A DNA stretch of 64,000 nucleotides, taken from positions 248,001-312,000 of the forward strand of contig JASJFT010000002.1 in the NCBI GenBank assembly GCA_030770425.1, written 5' to 3'. The translations under genes were made by a program, and so were the position numbers. Origin of the DNA: Darksidea phi (lineage: Eukaryota; Ascomycota; Dothideomycetes; Pleosporales; Lentitheciaceae). Below the pieces are notes generated by a model. The model saw only the letters and a list, made by a program, of their open reading frames with translations. It ran no database searches and was not told the origin of the DNA. Below, in pieces: positions 47,397-58,772 of the stretch (its first letter is position 1; each line of letters begins with the position of its first letter).

Positions 47397-47403
47397 AAAA
47401 AAA
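47397..47403 (-). terminator. Pol III T7 terminator of tRNA-Lys
   Basis: Seven T residues on the minus strand follow the tRNA 3' end after six bases. This is the standard RNA polymerase III stop signal. A second, longer T-run lies just beyond. Confidence 0.8.
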
Positions 47404-47409
47404 GAACTC

Positions 47410-47517
47410 AGCCCGATGCGGGGGTCGAACCCGCAACCTTGAGATTGCTGCGAATCAATCGTTTTGTGGGAACGTGAATCTAAGAGTCTCACGCTCTACC
47501 GATTGAGCTAACCGGGC
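47410..47517 (-). tRNA. tRNA-Lys(CUU) with 35-nt intron
   Basis: The 5' acceptor strand GCCCGGT pairs with the 3' strand before the discriminator base. The D arm (GCTC-AATCGGTA-GAGC) and T arm (TTGCGGGTTCGACCCCCGCA) are intact and contain the A box (TAGCTCAATCGG) and B box (GGTTCGACCCC). The anticodon stem is TGAGA/TCTCA with loop CT-CTT-AA. A 35-nt intron (47446-47480) interrupts the loop one base 3' of the anticodon, the canonical nuclear tRNA intron position. The mature length is 73 nt before CCA addition. It reads AAG lysine codons. The neighbours on both sides are decayed genes. Confidence 0.95.
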
Positions 47518-47738
47518 ATTTGCTTTGATGGTAGATGCATCGATATAAAAATATGTATAGTCCATTAGAATTTGGATAAAGAGTACTAAAATATTCAAAT
47601 TGCATCCTGACGCTAATATTACGACTAATGGGTTGTACTAAGGTGCGCTAGTTTCCGTCATAGCTATCTGATTGGTTACATTGGCGAATTAATTAATACT
47701 ACCGCCACAGCGACGAACGCCCCCCACTCCGTTCAGCC
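47518..47738. promoter_or_regulatory. AT-rich 5' flank of the tRNA
   Basis: This 220-bp AT-rich spacer lies upstream of the tRNA on its strand and upstream of the zinc-finger remnant on the other. Such flanks host TFIIIB binding. No specific motif is claimed. Confidence 0.3.
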
Positions 47739-48681
47739 ATGGACTCCGAGTGAACGCAAGCACGAGGCGAGGTGCAGTGCACGCAGTGTCTCAAATGGTT
47801 CGGAAATGATGAAAGTTGCCAAGTCCGAGGTACATAGGTGCCCAGGTGCGCCAACGAGTGATTGTATCACCTGCTCGAGCTGCAAAATTCCATGTGTCAC
47901 AAGAGAAGGGTGTGCTATTCACCAAGTGGTGTGCCCCGCAAGGATTCCAAAAGCAAAGCAGCTCGCTCAATGCGCCCAGTGCAAAGCTTGGGTTGTGGAT
48001 AAGAAAGGCTCAAAGAACAAGCACATCAACAGCTGCACTGGTGGTAATGCAAGTCGCGCGCACAGCTGTCCTACCTGTGCAGGAACATTTGCAAAGCCGC
48101 AGCAGCAAGAATTACACATCAGCAATGGCTGTCCTGGTCTCCATCCCGAAGCCATTAGCTTCTTCAACATCATCAGCTGTGATCGATGTTGGGCGGAATT
48201 CGAAACGTTGATAAAATATCGAAACCACGAGGGAAGGCAACATCCGGCGAATGAACAGGACCCTTTTAAATGTCAACTTTATGGTAGAGGGTTTCTAACG
48301 AAACATTCGCGAGACAATCTCCATATAACAGTTTGCGGTGTCCAGTGGCAGGACAGGAACAAACACCGATGCGACCAAGGCTTCTCCAATCCTTACAAGA
48401 GAAATGAACACCAGAAAATTTGCAAGCCTTTTCGGTGCATAAATTGCCGGCAAGCATTCGATTGACTCCAGGAACGAGATCACCATTCGGCCTCTTGTAA
48501 CAATGATCCATATGGCGACAATGTTAGTTCTATTGGATATCAGACCGTGCCTTTCACATATCAAGCATCTCAAGCATATGACTGGCAACAAGAAGGAAGC
48601 TGTGGTATACTCCTTGCGCATTTGATACTTGATCAATGGGTTAGCAAGGAGTTTGGCAGCGTCATGAACTGCTCAGGATGA
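47739..48681 (+). pseudogene. Decayed C2H2 zinc-finger protein gene
   Basis: The longest intact frame is 47806-48465 (219 aa). It contains Cys/His finger units such as CSSCKIPCVTREGCAIHQVVC, CPTCAGTFAKPQQQELHISNGC and CDRCWAEFETLIKYRNHEGRQH. Two later fingers have lost a Cys (CQLYGRGFLTKHSRDNLHITVC; CDQGFSNPYKRNEHQKIC). The last finger (CINCRQAFD) is cut by TGA at 48463, yet the same frame continues LQERDHHSASC, which completes that finger, and stays open for 71 codons to 48681. Upstream, the frame of an ATG at 47739 reads MDSE, a TGA, then VQCTQCLKWFGNDESC, a further finger start in another frame. This pattern indicates a former longer gene with two nonsense changes and one shift. A short expressed protein cannot be excluded. 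Confidence 0.6.
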
Positions 48682-49612
48682 TCGAGCAGCACTTGTGGGT
48701 CCCAGGGGAAGTCGTGGAGATGTTGTTTGACCCAGGCCTTGTATATGTTTCTTGTATATACTTTAACGGATAGAGGTATGTGGAGTTTGATGTGATCATG
48801 TTTTAGTTTCGACATGTTCGACTCTTGAAAGCTGTTATACGAAAATGCCAAAACCGCTGTCAAAAGCGCCATGCGTCGTCGCATACCCAAATTCAGACTA
48901 GTCTCGCAGCTGTCAACGGTGTGGCTGAAATGGATATCTTGCTTGCTCCCAGCGACGGCGAACATTTGAAAGCTGTGTGAAGAGATAAGGAGCCCAGCAC
49001 TTGCACGGGAACAGCCACTCTTGTTAGCGATGTCGAATAGTCTTCGAATGTTGATAAAGCGCTGGCTCGCTGATGAAATGCTAACGCCTCACTAATTTCC
49101 CCTGAGACGGGATTATGCATGTCACACGCCCCTATTGCACGGCAAGGTCCGAGTCTGACAGCACACCTCAGCTCCTGGAAGACGGGATTTCCAAGGCATC
49201 TTCAATGACCGAATTTGCAACTGCCTTCCACTGGTTTGGGTGTAAACAAGACGCCAATCCGATGTCACACCCGCACGATAGGACGCATGGAGGAAACGTC
49301 GGACATATGTTTTTCGTCGAGTTCCGCACCACATACGGCACAGCGCGGGCACACAGCGATTCGCGAATGCTGGTCCCCGATGGCTGGCATGGACGGTGTC
49401 CATTCGGTCCACGTTGCTTGTGAGATGTAGAGCAGCACCACGCTGCTGGCACATGTCGTGAAAGGGTTTGGGGTATTGAGCGCGCATAAAACCTGCTTGT
49501 TCGATATTCAATATCGATAGTAGAGGCTATTTTTGGAGATTTGATGGCCCCGCCGAGAGGCATCAGGGGGTGCATGTTGGGAATTGGGTATCCACCTCGG
49601 CGTTCAGCCAAT

Positions 49613-49644
49613 GGGCCGCCAAGCCGGTGGGCCGCCAAGCCGGT
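49613..49644. repeat. Tandem 16-bp duplication
   Basis: The 16-mer GGGCCGCCAAGCCGGT occurs twice head to tail without mismatch, about 490 bp upstream of the GH17-But2 start codon. Confidence 0.85.
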
Positions 49645-49724
49645 GGCGTCCCTTCCTATTCGGGACGGCTTCCAGATGTCAACACCAGACGACGGGGCGG
49701 GCAACAGGTGCTGCCGGGTAGATT

Positions 49725-49751
49725 GTGCAATTCGTGCGATTCGCGCAATTC
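49725..49751. repeat. Three 9-bp near-repeats (GTGCAATTC type)
   Basis: GTGCAATTC, GTGCGATTC and GCGCAATTC follow each other directly about 380 bp upstream of the GH17-But2 gene. They could be a clustered factor-binding site or a simple slippage product. Confidence 0.6.
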
Positions 49752-50130
49752 GTGGGTGTGCGATAACCAACTTCCCCGAGCACGACGCAGCATCACCCGC
49801 ATCAGTCATAACGAACCCGCCCCACACGGTGAGAGGCGGAAGGCCGCGCCACAATGGCGACCACCCCTGCATTGACATCCTCTCCCGGCGCACTGTCATT
49901 CGTGGCTTCCCCTTGGTCCAGGCGCGCCTTCTCCATAAAGGCGAGCGAGACGTCACTCTCCTAAGAATCTTCTCTGGTCATCCCCGACGCTCGTTCTTCG
50001 CTCATTCTTCTTGCTTCGGCACTTTACTCCCTACCGCTGTACAGTTTTTCTAATTCTAATTTCTCGCCCTCGCCCTACCGCTCGTCGCCTTTTGTTCCTT
50101 TGGTCTCCTTTCTGAACAGTCTCTATCACC

Positions 50131-52182
50131 ATGCGGTTCACATCCACCGCCCTGGCTCTTGCAGCCGCCCTGTCGACTGCCGATGCTGCGTACAAAGGCT
50201 TCAACTACGGAGCCTTCTTTGGCAACAATGCTGCAAAGCAGTACGTCGACTTCAAGTACGAGTTCGAAGCTGCCAAGGAACTCCCCGGCACGAACGGCCA
50301 GTTCAACAGCGCCCGTCTGTACACTATGATTCAATGGGGGACCACCAAGGACGTCATCTCCGCTATCCAGGCTGCCATCGACACCAAGACTTCGCTGCTC
50401 CTGGGTATCTGGACTTCCGCCACCACCCCGGCCCTGGCTCAGACGGGCGTTAACAACGAGCTTGCTGCGTTCCAGGCCGCCATTGACAAGTTTGGAAGCT
50501 CCTTCACAAACCTGATTGCTGGTATCTCAGTTGGCAGTGAGGACCTCTACCGGATCACCCCTACTGCTCTCAAGAATGGCGAGAAGAACCCTGGTGCCCA
50601 GCCTGCCGACCTGGCCAAGTACATCGATCAGGTCAAGGCTTTTCGTAACAAGAACGCCCTTCTCAAGGGAAAACTCGTCGGGCATGTCGATACCTGGACG
50701 GCGTACACCAATGGTAGCAACAAAGCTGTTATGGACCGTCTCGAGTGGGTCGGCGTTGATGCCTATCCTTTCTGGGAGGCCGAACACGCCAACGCTATCG
50801 CCAATGGCAAAAAGCTCTTTTACGACGCCTACAACCAAGTCAAAGCTGTGGCCCAAGGCAAGCCCATCTGGATCACGGAAACCGGCTGGCCTGTCTCTGG
50901 CCCTACAGTGGGCCAAGCTGTCGCTAGCAACGCCAACGCTAAGACCTATTGGAACTCCGTTGCTTGCCAGCTGATGAAGGATAACGTCAACCTTTGGTAC
51001 TACACGCTCCAGGATGTTCAGTTCAGCAACCCGAGCCCTAGCTTCGGTGTTAAGCCAGGAGGCGATCTCAAGGCAGTAAAGCCGCTGTTTGACTTGACCT
51101 GCCCTAACAGCGCGAAATTCGTAAGCTACTTCCTCCCGCTTTTCTTTTCGTCTCTGCTGTCCCCACTCTTCATTCTCGTCCTGTACAATGTCTCAGTGTT
51201 TTCGTTGTTTGTCACTCCGCTTTTGCCTGCTGCACAAACATGCCCACCTTGCAATTGCAAATCGGCCGGCGGCCCCGTATATCCACCAAGTGAGGCCGAA
51301 AGGCCCCTTCATTGGATGGCACGGGCTAATGGACTTGCAAAGCCGTCGGATACCCCGGCGGCAACCTTGAGCAGCGGCATTACTGAGACACCAACGATGA
51401 CTGTCACCTTGAGCGCGAGTAGTGAGAGCAGCAGAGTCATTGTCCCCAATTTGAATCAAAGCTAACATCCTTTAGCGCTTTTAACTGAAGCACCTACGCC
51501 GACCACGCTCGCAACCTTGCCTTCCATACCCCCATCTCCCCCGCCAAGTCTAGATTATACACCCTGTGTCTGGATCGATGGCAAAGTAATGAACAGCTGT
51601 TTTCCATGGCCGACCCGAACCGCAAATTCAAACACCCTTTCAACTTCCATACTCCCCCCTATTCCGACTACAGGACCATTTCCCGGCTTCCCTATACTAA
51701 ATCAACCTCGTGGTCTTACACCTCCCTTCATTGCTCCCTATCTGATCGTTCCTATTGACTCGTCCGACCCGAACATAGTCATCGGGAATCAGTACACCGC
51801 CCAGCTTTCATCTACACGTTCGACTTTATTCGTCTTTAAAGTTGGGCCTGAGCCAAGCAGAACATGTAACCTAGTTTTCGCCCTCCCACCTCCCGTCAAT
51901 CCCACATATGTAGCGCCTTACACTCTGCTTGCACCCGGCGGTATTAATGTGTCTCGCCTCGATCGGTCGGTTGATGGAAGGGTGAGCGCAAACTCTATTG
52001 GTGGCGCAAAACTAGTGGGAAGCGTTCCACAACTTATGCCGGGCAACAAATATGCGATTGAAAGCGCACCTTGCGAGGCCGGACAAACGGTGGGGTATCG
52101 TATTGATTCGGCTAGTGGATTGGACTTGCAGTTCTTCCAGATGTCTTCGCCGGCACTTGGACTGTTCATAGAGGTTGTATGA
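50131..52182 (+). CDS. Secreted GH17 beta-1,3-glucanase fused to a But2 C-terminal domain
   Basis: Exon 1 (50131-51120) encodes a signal peptide (MRFTSTALALAAALSTADA) and a complete GH17 barrel. The acid/base Glu lies in GISVGSEDLYR and the nucleophile in WITETGWPVSG. The barrel ends at FDLTCPNSAKF. My preferred model adds exon 2 (51343-51418), a Ser/Thr-rich linker, and exon 3 (51476-52182), giving 590 aa. Exon 3 begins with a Thr/Pro linker (TEAPTPTTLATLPSIPPSPPP). It then has a But2-like domain: PYLIVPIDSSDPN, CNLVFALPPP, NKYAIESAPCEAGQTVGYRID and LDLQFFQMSSPALGLFIEV. Intron 2 (57 nt, CTAAC, TTTAG) restores frame exactly. Intron 1 (222 nt, GTAAGC donor, CTAAT branch) is stop-free and divisible by three, so its acceptor is uncertain. 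No GPI-anchor signal ends exon 1, unlike many fungal GH17 enzymes. Confidence 0.72.
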
Positions 52183-52689
52183 TCTGTCTTGGAAGAGGAA
52201 GGGAAGTTGGACATGGCTGTGGGCGTGGGCGGTCCTGTGCATATTTCTAGCGTCAAAAGTCCTACCTAGAGCCTTTGCTTTTTTAATGTAATGTTTCTGA
52301 ACTCAACCATATCATGTCTTGGGACATTAATGCCCTGACAATATTGTGGTTGCCTGTTTCCAAGTCTCTGTGCGTCCCGCGGTGTAGATCTTTGAATCAT
52401 TGAATATATAAGTTCCTCTGATCCAGCTTGATAGCCTTGCTCTATCGTATGTTCTTTACCGTCTACACGCCCACACATTCTCTCTTCGCCCACGCGTAAA
52501 AGTGACTCCCGACAAAACATGAGCTGACTATCGATGCTCATCAGCGCGTACTATGTGAATGAAAGGTGGCTCTCCAAAGGCAGTCAGTTTCGCAATACGA
52601 AGAGACAATCTTACACTCAGTCCCAAAATCTTGCTCAAGGCCAACCAACAAAACAAATTTTCACCTATATCAAGAGAGGTGAGTTTTTC

Positions 52690-52742
<53 letters not shown>

Positions 52743-52910
52743 TTTTTTTTTTTTTTTTTTTTGTTGTGGTTGTTTTTTTTTCACTTTTTTTTTTTTTTTT
52801 TGCATTTTTATCATTCATTGGCTATTAAAAGTTTTNNNNNNNNNNACCATTTCAAAATATTTTTTTAAAGGCAAAAAAAAAAAAAAATTTTTTTTTTTTT
52901 TTTTTTTTGT

Positions 52911-52974
<64 letters not shown>

Positions 52975-53736
52975 TCTGCAATATGCGGTATTCCGAGCTT
53001 TCAAGGTGACATTTATACCTCCAAGCCGCCAGGCAGGCCGCCCCGGTTAGGCATCGACATTTTGGTTTCCTGCGTACATTGGCTTATGTGACACTGTTTT
53101 ATGTGTAGGAAGTTCCTAGCCGAGTGTTTACATAGGGTCTGAGTGCGGGATGTTGCCAGAGTGGAGGGGGAGGAGGGGTTCTGTCTAGCCGGGTCGAGTC
53201 GTCGTGCTGACGGCAGGACCGAAGAGTAGGGGCAAAAGGGTTGTATGCTATAGATTGGGAGACAGAAGTCGGGGGTCCTACTGCTAGTTGTTAAGAGTGT
53301 CACTGGTGGCTGTATGATGGGGGATTCGGCAAGTTAGTAAAGATAAATGTGTTAGGAGAGGGGATAACATGTCACTGGTGTCGAAGGGGTCTGCTCTGGT
53401 AGCGCAGAGTAACGATTTCCGGTATCAAGCATGCATTCCTCTCTACGCCCTCGTCCTGAAATTAGAATCAAGAAGCCGGGCAAAAAGAGCATATACAGTT
53501 ACAAGAAAAGACCTACCCGCAATGCAATGCCTCATTCCCCCGCATACGTTTTACAATTACAAGGCGATCCCGGTGTGACCATTATGTGCAATCCATAGCC
53601 CCATCCTGCCTGAGCCGGGGCATAACTTTTACGTGTTCGGCATGCGGATCCAAGCGTGAGCCGTTGAGACGAAAGCTTCCCACTCATTCGTTATTCTCAT
53701 TCCCTCTACCCGCAACCCACTCCCGCTACCCCAAAT
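52183..53736. other. Intergenic with low-complexity block
   Basis: This separates the GH17-But2 gene from ADK1 and contains the homopolymer and N-gap block described separately. Long Phe-coding frames across the T runs are artefacts. Confidence 0.6.
52691..52971. repeat. Poly-T/poly-A block with 10-N assembly gap
   Basis: TTTTC repeats pass into runs of T, an A15 run followed directly by T (an A/T palindrome near 52887), and finally 60 consecutive T (52912-52971). Ten Ns at 52836-52845 mark an unresolved join. The block is probably shaped by sequencing or assembly error as much as by biology. Confidence 0.9.
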
Positions 53737-54791
<1,055 letters not shown>

Positions 54792-55649
54792 TGTGACGGC
54801 TTTTGTGATAGAAGAGAGACAATAGAGGAGGTAGATATGCGACTCGGGGGCGATGAAGGTGGTGTGGGCAGGCAATGGCGGGAAGCAAAAGTTTGAGGTT
54901 GGAGTTTGGTGAATGCCAACTTGGGAGCCTCTCGGTTGAGAGGGAACGGAACCAAGACTTGGCCCGAGCGGTGCCCGAGGTCAAGTGCGGATATTACCCG
55001 TACGCACCCTCAGAGTACGGCCTGCGTCGCAATTTGTAAGGCAGCGCGGCCTCCAGTCTAAGACGATAGGTAATGACCCCTCGGGCTTTGTTCACCCTGT
55101 ACCCCACAATTAAAGGGCCGAGACGCGACGTCACTCTGGCATGCTAAAATGAAATGGCATGTAGTTCTGAGAAACGCATATTTTATCTGAAGACTACAGT
55201 TACATGCTTCAGTACGATGAAAAATTGCTACTGGAAGAGTTGACCACACGTAGGAGAGACACTAGTCAATCAGGAGAGACCGACCGCCGAACATATGTTC
55301 CTAAGGATTTGAAGCTACCGGGAGCCTCAAGCTCTGATCTCAACAAGCAAAGAAGGCCAGAGAAGAACAGTCTTTGAGCCCGGAAAGATGTTTCAGATAA
55401 TACTAGCAAGTAGACATGAAAGCATGTGTGCATTTCACTATTGAGAATAAATTGACCAGTTGAAGAAGCCTGTTGCAAAGGCAAAGTCCTCCCAGATGTA
55501 GTCTCTACAAGTTGTACCTGTATTAGGCGCAAAGCCTTTTATCCCAACACCGGCGCTATGCACTGTGAATCTCAAAATAGGAAACACAAATTGAAATATC
55601 GCTCCTTTCATCCCCTCGTTCTCTTCCCGATGATGTCAGTCTTAGCAGG
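54792..55649. other. Intergenic between ADK1 and PCF11
   Basis: This contains the ADK1 promoter and the PCF11 3' end. A GACGTCAC half-CRE lies near 55127. No gene is seen. Confidence 0.45.
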
Positions 55650-57972
55650 TCAGTAACCACGCGGCTTCTTCCCAGAGGTGGGAGTGCTAACCTCAGCCTT
55701 GCGCTTACCCAAGACAGACTCAGGTGTGCTGGGCATGGGTATACCAACCCCTTTGCTGTATTCTTCCCAGCAAGTTGCGTGGTAGATCTTACCACCGACT
55801 TGAATAGCATCCATCCATACGAAGTCATTCGCGTCGACGAGCCACTGCGTCTCGAATTTCTCTTGGCAGATGGCGCAGGGCGCATGGGCAATGGCAGCAT
55901 CCTGAGGGACGGGGACGTATCTGTCCTTGGCTTGCTTCTTGGTAGCGGTAGCGTTTCCCGATGTACCGTTGGCGGGCTGCTCAGGGGACGTCTCATCGAC
56001 CTCACGATACTCGACCCATTCCTAGAGCTGTTAGTAAATAACTTGGTGTCTGCAGAGACAGTACTTGCCTTTTCGCTGATATACCAACTTCGATGGATGC
56101 CACGTTTGGCAGCATCTGGGTCCTTCACTTTGAAATGCCAGTCCATGTGACGAGCCTTCTTCTCTTTGCCTTGCGCTGTGTTCTCGAAACGGCGTCCACA
56201 GGTGGTACACTGATTTGAGTATGCCTCGTACAGTCGCGATATGAGGTGGAGTCGCGGCCTGAGGATAATTAGCAATTCAGCTACAGCATGAAGAACAATG
56301 CGCTTACTTTTTCATTGAGGCAGTCGTCAGCTCAATCTCATTAAGCACGCTTGTGGGTGCCGAGGACTGTCGAGTCATGGGTTCGGACGCCAAAGGGGTG
56401 ACGTTTGAGGGTGTACCGCTCGCTGGAAGACCCTTCAAGGCATTGAGTAGCCACTCCGCACTTCCGGGAGCCGGGGCCGCGATTGTTGGATGAGAGAGTA
56501 GCTGAGGAAGAGGATTGGGTGGCACCGGCACAGTCTGCGTAACAGGAGCTGGCGGTGCTGCTGCGGGCTTGTTGAATTGTGCCAACAGTTGTGCGAGGTT
56601 AGCTGTGGGTGTCCCAGCCGGTGCGGGAGCAGGGGCAGGAGGCATTTGCACGGGAGTCGAGCTAAGAGGTGGTACGGCGAAGGGAGATGAATAGTAAGGC
56701 GCAGCGGCTGGAGTCGACGACGATTGTGGGGGCGACGATACACGCCGAAGCAAGTCAGCCAGGTTAGGGGTTGGCGGAACAGCAATCGGATTTGGGACAG
56801 GAGGTACTGGAGGCCTCATATTTGCAAGAAGTTGTGCAATGTTAATAGGAGGGGCAGTCGCGGGTGGGAAGGCTGGGGGTGCCGAGTGCAGCGGGGAGTG
56901 TATATTGAGCGGCGGCACTGAGGTTGGAGGAACAAAAGCGGGCATCGGTGTAGGTCCAGGAAGAGGTGCTAGATTTCGAATCTGAGTCTGAATATCCCTT
57001 AAAGACTGTGGAGTTAAAGCCTTAGTATTTAGCATTGTTTTGAGTGCAACAAGAGCGTCTAATCTCTGTTTGAGGTTCGCATCAGCAGGATTGTAAGCGA
57101 AAGCTTGCTGAGAGTCGGAAATTGATTTTGCAACTTCAGTTTTCAAGTCCTCAAGGTCCACCGAAGATACAGGCTGAGTCTCTATTTGAGGCTGACCATA
57201 TGGGTTGGGTGCTGGCACCGAAGGTGGGTACTGTCCATACTGCGGAGCCGGTGCGTATGGCTGGAGCTGCCTGTCAGCATGCTTCACACAAGGCTTGAGC
57301 ACCGGACTTACCAGTCGAATGCGCGGATCATGCGAAGCAACCTGGTGGGCACCGTTCTGAGGCGGCGTGGGCGTGTTCCTCCAGGCTGCATTTGTAACAG
57401 GCCGGGGAGGTAGCGCATGCACAGGTCGATGAGCTGGAGTCGATTGGACCTGGACGGAGCGAATCTTGTTCAACGCATTCTCGATGTCGCCAGTTACTTC
57501 AGGCGAAAAGACGGGTCGCGGATCCATTGACTCGGGCACGGGTTGCTTCCACGTCCTCAGCAAGCCTTCCATGGCCTTCCGGGTTGATTCGTTCATGACC
57601 AGATAGGCATCCATAAAGGTTCGATAGAGGTTGCGGCCAAGGTAAACGGTGTATGGCGTGCCGACATTTTTGACAATCGAATCAAGCACATAGAGGGACG
57701 GGAGCTTGAACTCCGGTCGCGTCTGCAAGAGTTAGTTATTGTCTTGGGAGTGAAGGAGGTAAAGAGAATAGTAATGGACAAACGCATTACGAGAGCTAGT
57801 GGCCGCTTACTGCTTTGATGTGACTTTCTAGTTCGTGCGATATGGCTTGCGCATGCTCTGTGTTCTCCTTGGCGATGATAGTTAGGTTGCTTATTTCTGG
57901 CCTGCTATTCTGCTTCAAGTCCTGCAGGGCGTCTCTGAAGTCGGCAGCGACCTCAGCGGATGGTATGGACAT
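55650..57972 (-). CDS. PCF11: mRNA 3'-end processing factor Pcf11 (CF IA/CF II subunit)
   Basis: Pcf11 bridges the RNA polymerase II CTD to pre-mRNA cleavage and transcription termination. Exons are 57972-57811, 57722-57312, 57266-56308, 56258-56069 and 56021-55650, giving 697 aa. The N-terminal CTD-interacting domain spans MSIPSAEVAADFRDALQDLK to about residue 135, including LPSLYVLDSIVKNVGTPY. The middle is a long Pro-rich region with repeated I/LAxLLA-type motifs. The C-terminus has a zinc-finger segment (YEAYSNQCTTCGRRFENTAQGKEKKARHMDWHF) and a second Cys pair set (CAICQEKFETQWL...HATCW), ending in the basic KRKAEVSTPTSGKKPRGY. Intron 2 (57267-57311, 45 nt) is stop-free and divisible by three. 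Intron 4 uses a GC donor. PCF11 is divergent from SPN1. Confidence 0.94.
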
Positions 57973-58772
57973 GGTAAGCAAGCTCGCGCAAGGAGAATAA
58001 CAGACAAAGGCAGGCTGTGGTTAGAAGTACGGTCTCGTGAACAAGACAAGGTAGGGTAAGATTGTTGCTCTGTCGCCGACGGACCAGAGCAGACGGCTTT
58101 CGTGGGAATAAAAAGACGTATGGACTGCTTCCTCGCTCTCGTGCACACGAAATCAAAGGATCTTTCTGCCTTGATGCTAGCTATAGTGTCTCGCCAGGCA
58201 AAAGCTGCGAGAGGTCGCGCCAGTGTACCTCAACCAGTGACAATACGCGCACTCCACCTGCCACTGTCGGACCACCCCAGTGCTGATACCTCCCTCCTTC
58301 AAGCCAAACCGGTGTGAGAACTGAATGAGACCGGGAGCAGTCGGGCTGCGTGGTAGAAGAGTGATGCAGAGCAAGCTGATGGATGGCGGACGGCAAGCTG
58401 TTGTTAGTAGGGGCGACGAATAGGTCGCTACCGATGAAGAAGTAGGGAGAGCGGAAGGCGCTCCTGGTCGCGCACTGGTGAGCGAGGTGAGGTGTGAGAC
58501 GAGGGTTGATGGGGCAGGCGATGAAGGATGCAGCCCGTTCTTTATGGCAGGCACTTGGCGCGGGTGGCCGAGGACAGCCGCGCGACGGTTAATCATTTTT
58601 CCGGGCCGGAGTTTGTAGGGCTTCACCCTCACTGTCTTTCACTCGACGTTGGCATTCGACTCTCTCCACCTACGCGCCTTTACCAATATCGCAGCCCCCA
58701 CCCCCGAAACGCAGATACCGCTAACGCGATCCATCTGGTCGCCTTTACTCTGGCGAGAAGCCGCCAGTCACC
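57973..58772. promoter_or_regulatory. Divergent promoter PCF11/SPN1
   Basis: This 800-bp segment separates the start codons of two transcription-coupled factors pointing apart. No gene or clear TATA box is visible. Co-regulation is possible but not shown. Confidence 0.45.

Larger units (their letters stand above)
48682..50130. other. Intergenic, upstream of GH17-But2 gene
   Basis: There is no recognised gene. A minus-strand open frame of 262 codons (49168-49956) has no domain and an odd composition. The GC-rich right half includes short tandem repeats and, just before the start codon, pyrimidine-rich leader sequence. Confidence 0.5.

Noticed and set aside
49168..49956. 262-codon minus-strand frame
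   Set aside because: No domain, Arg/Trp/Pro-heavy composition, overlaps the repeat-containing GH17 upstream region, and no supporting splice or start signal.
52534..53091. 185-codon frame rich in Phe
   Set aside because: It is produced by poly-T runs and passes through the N gap.
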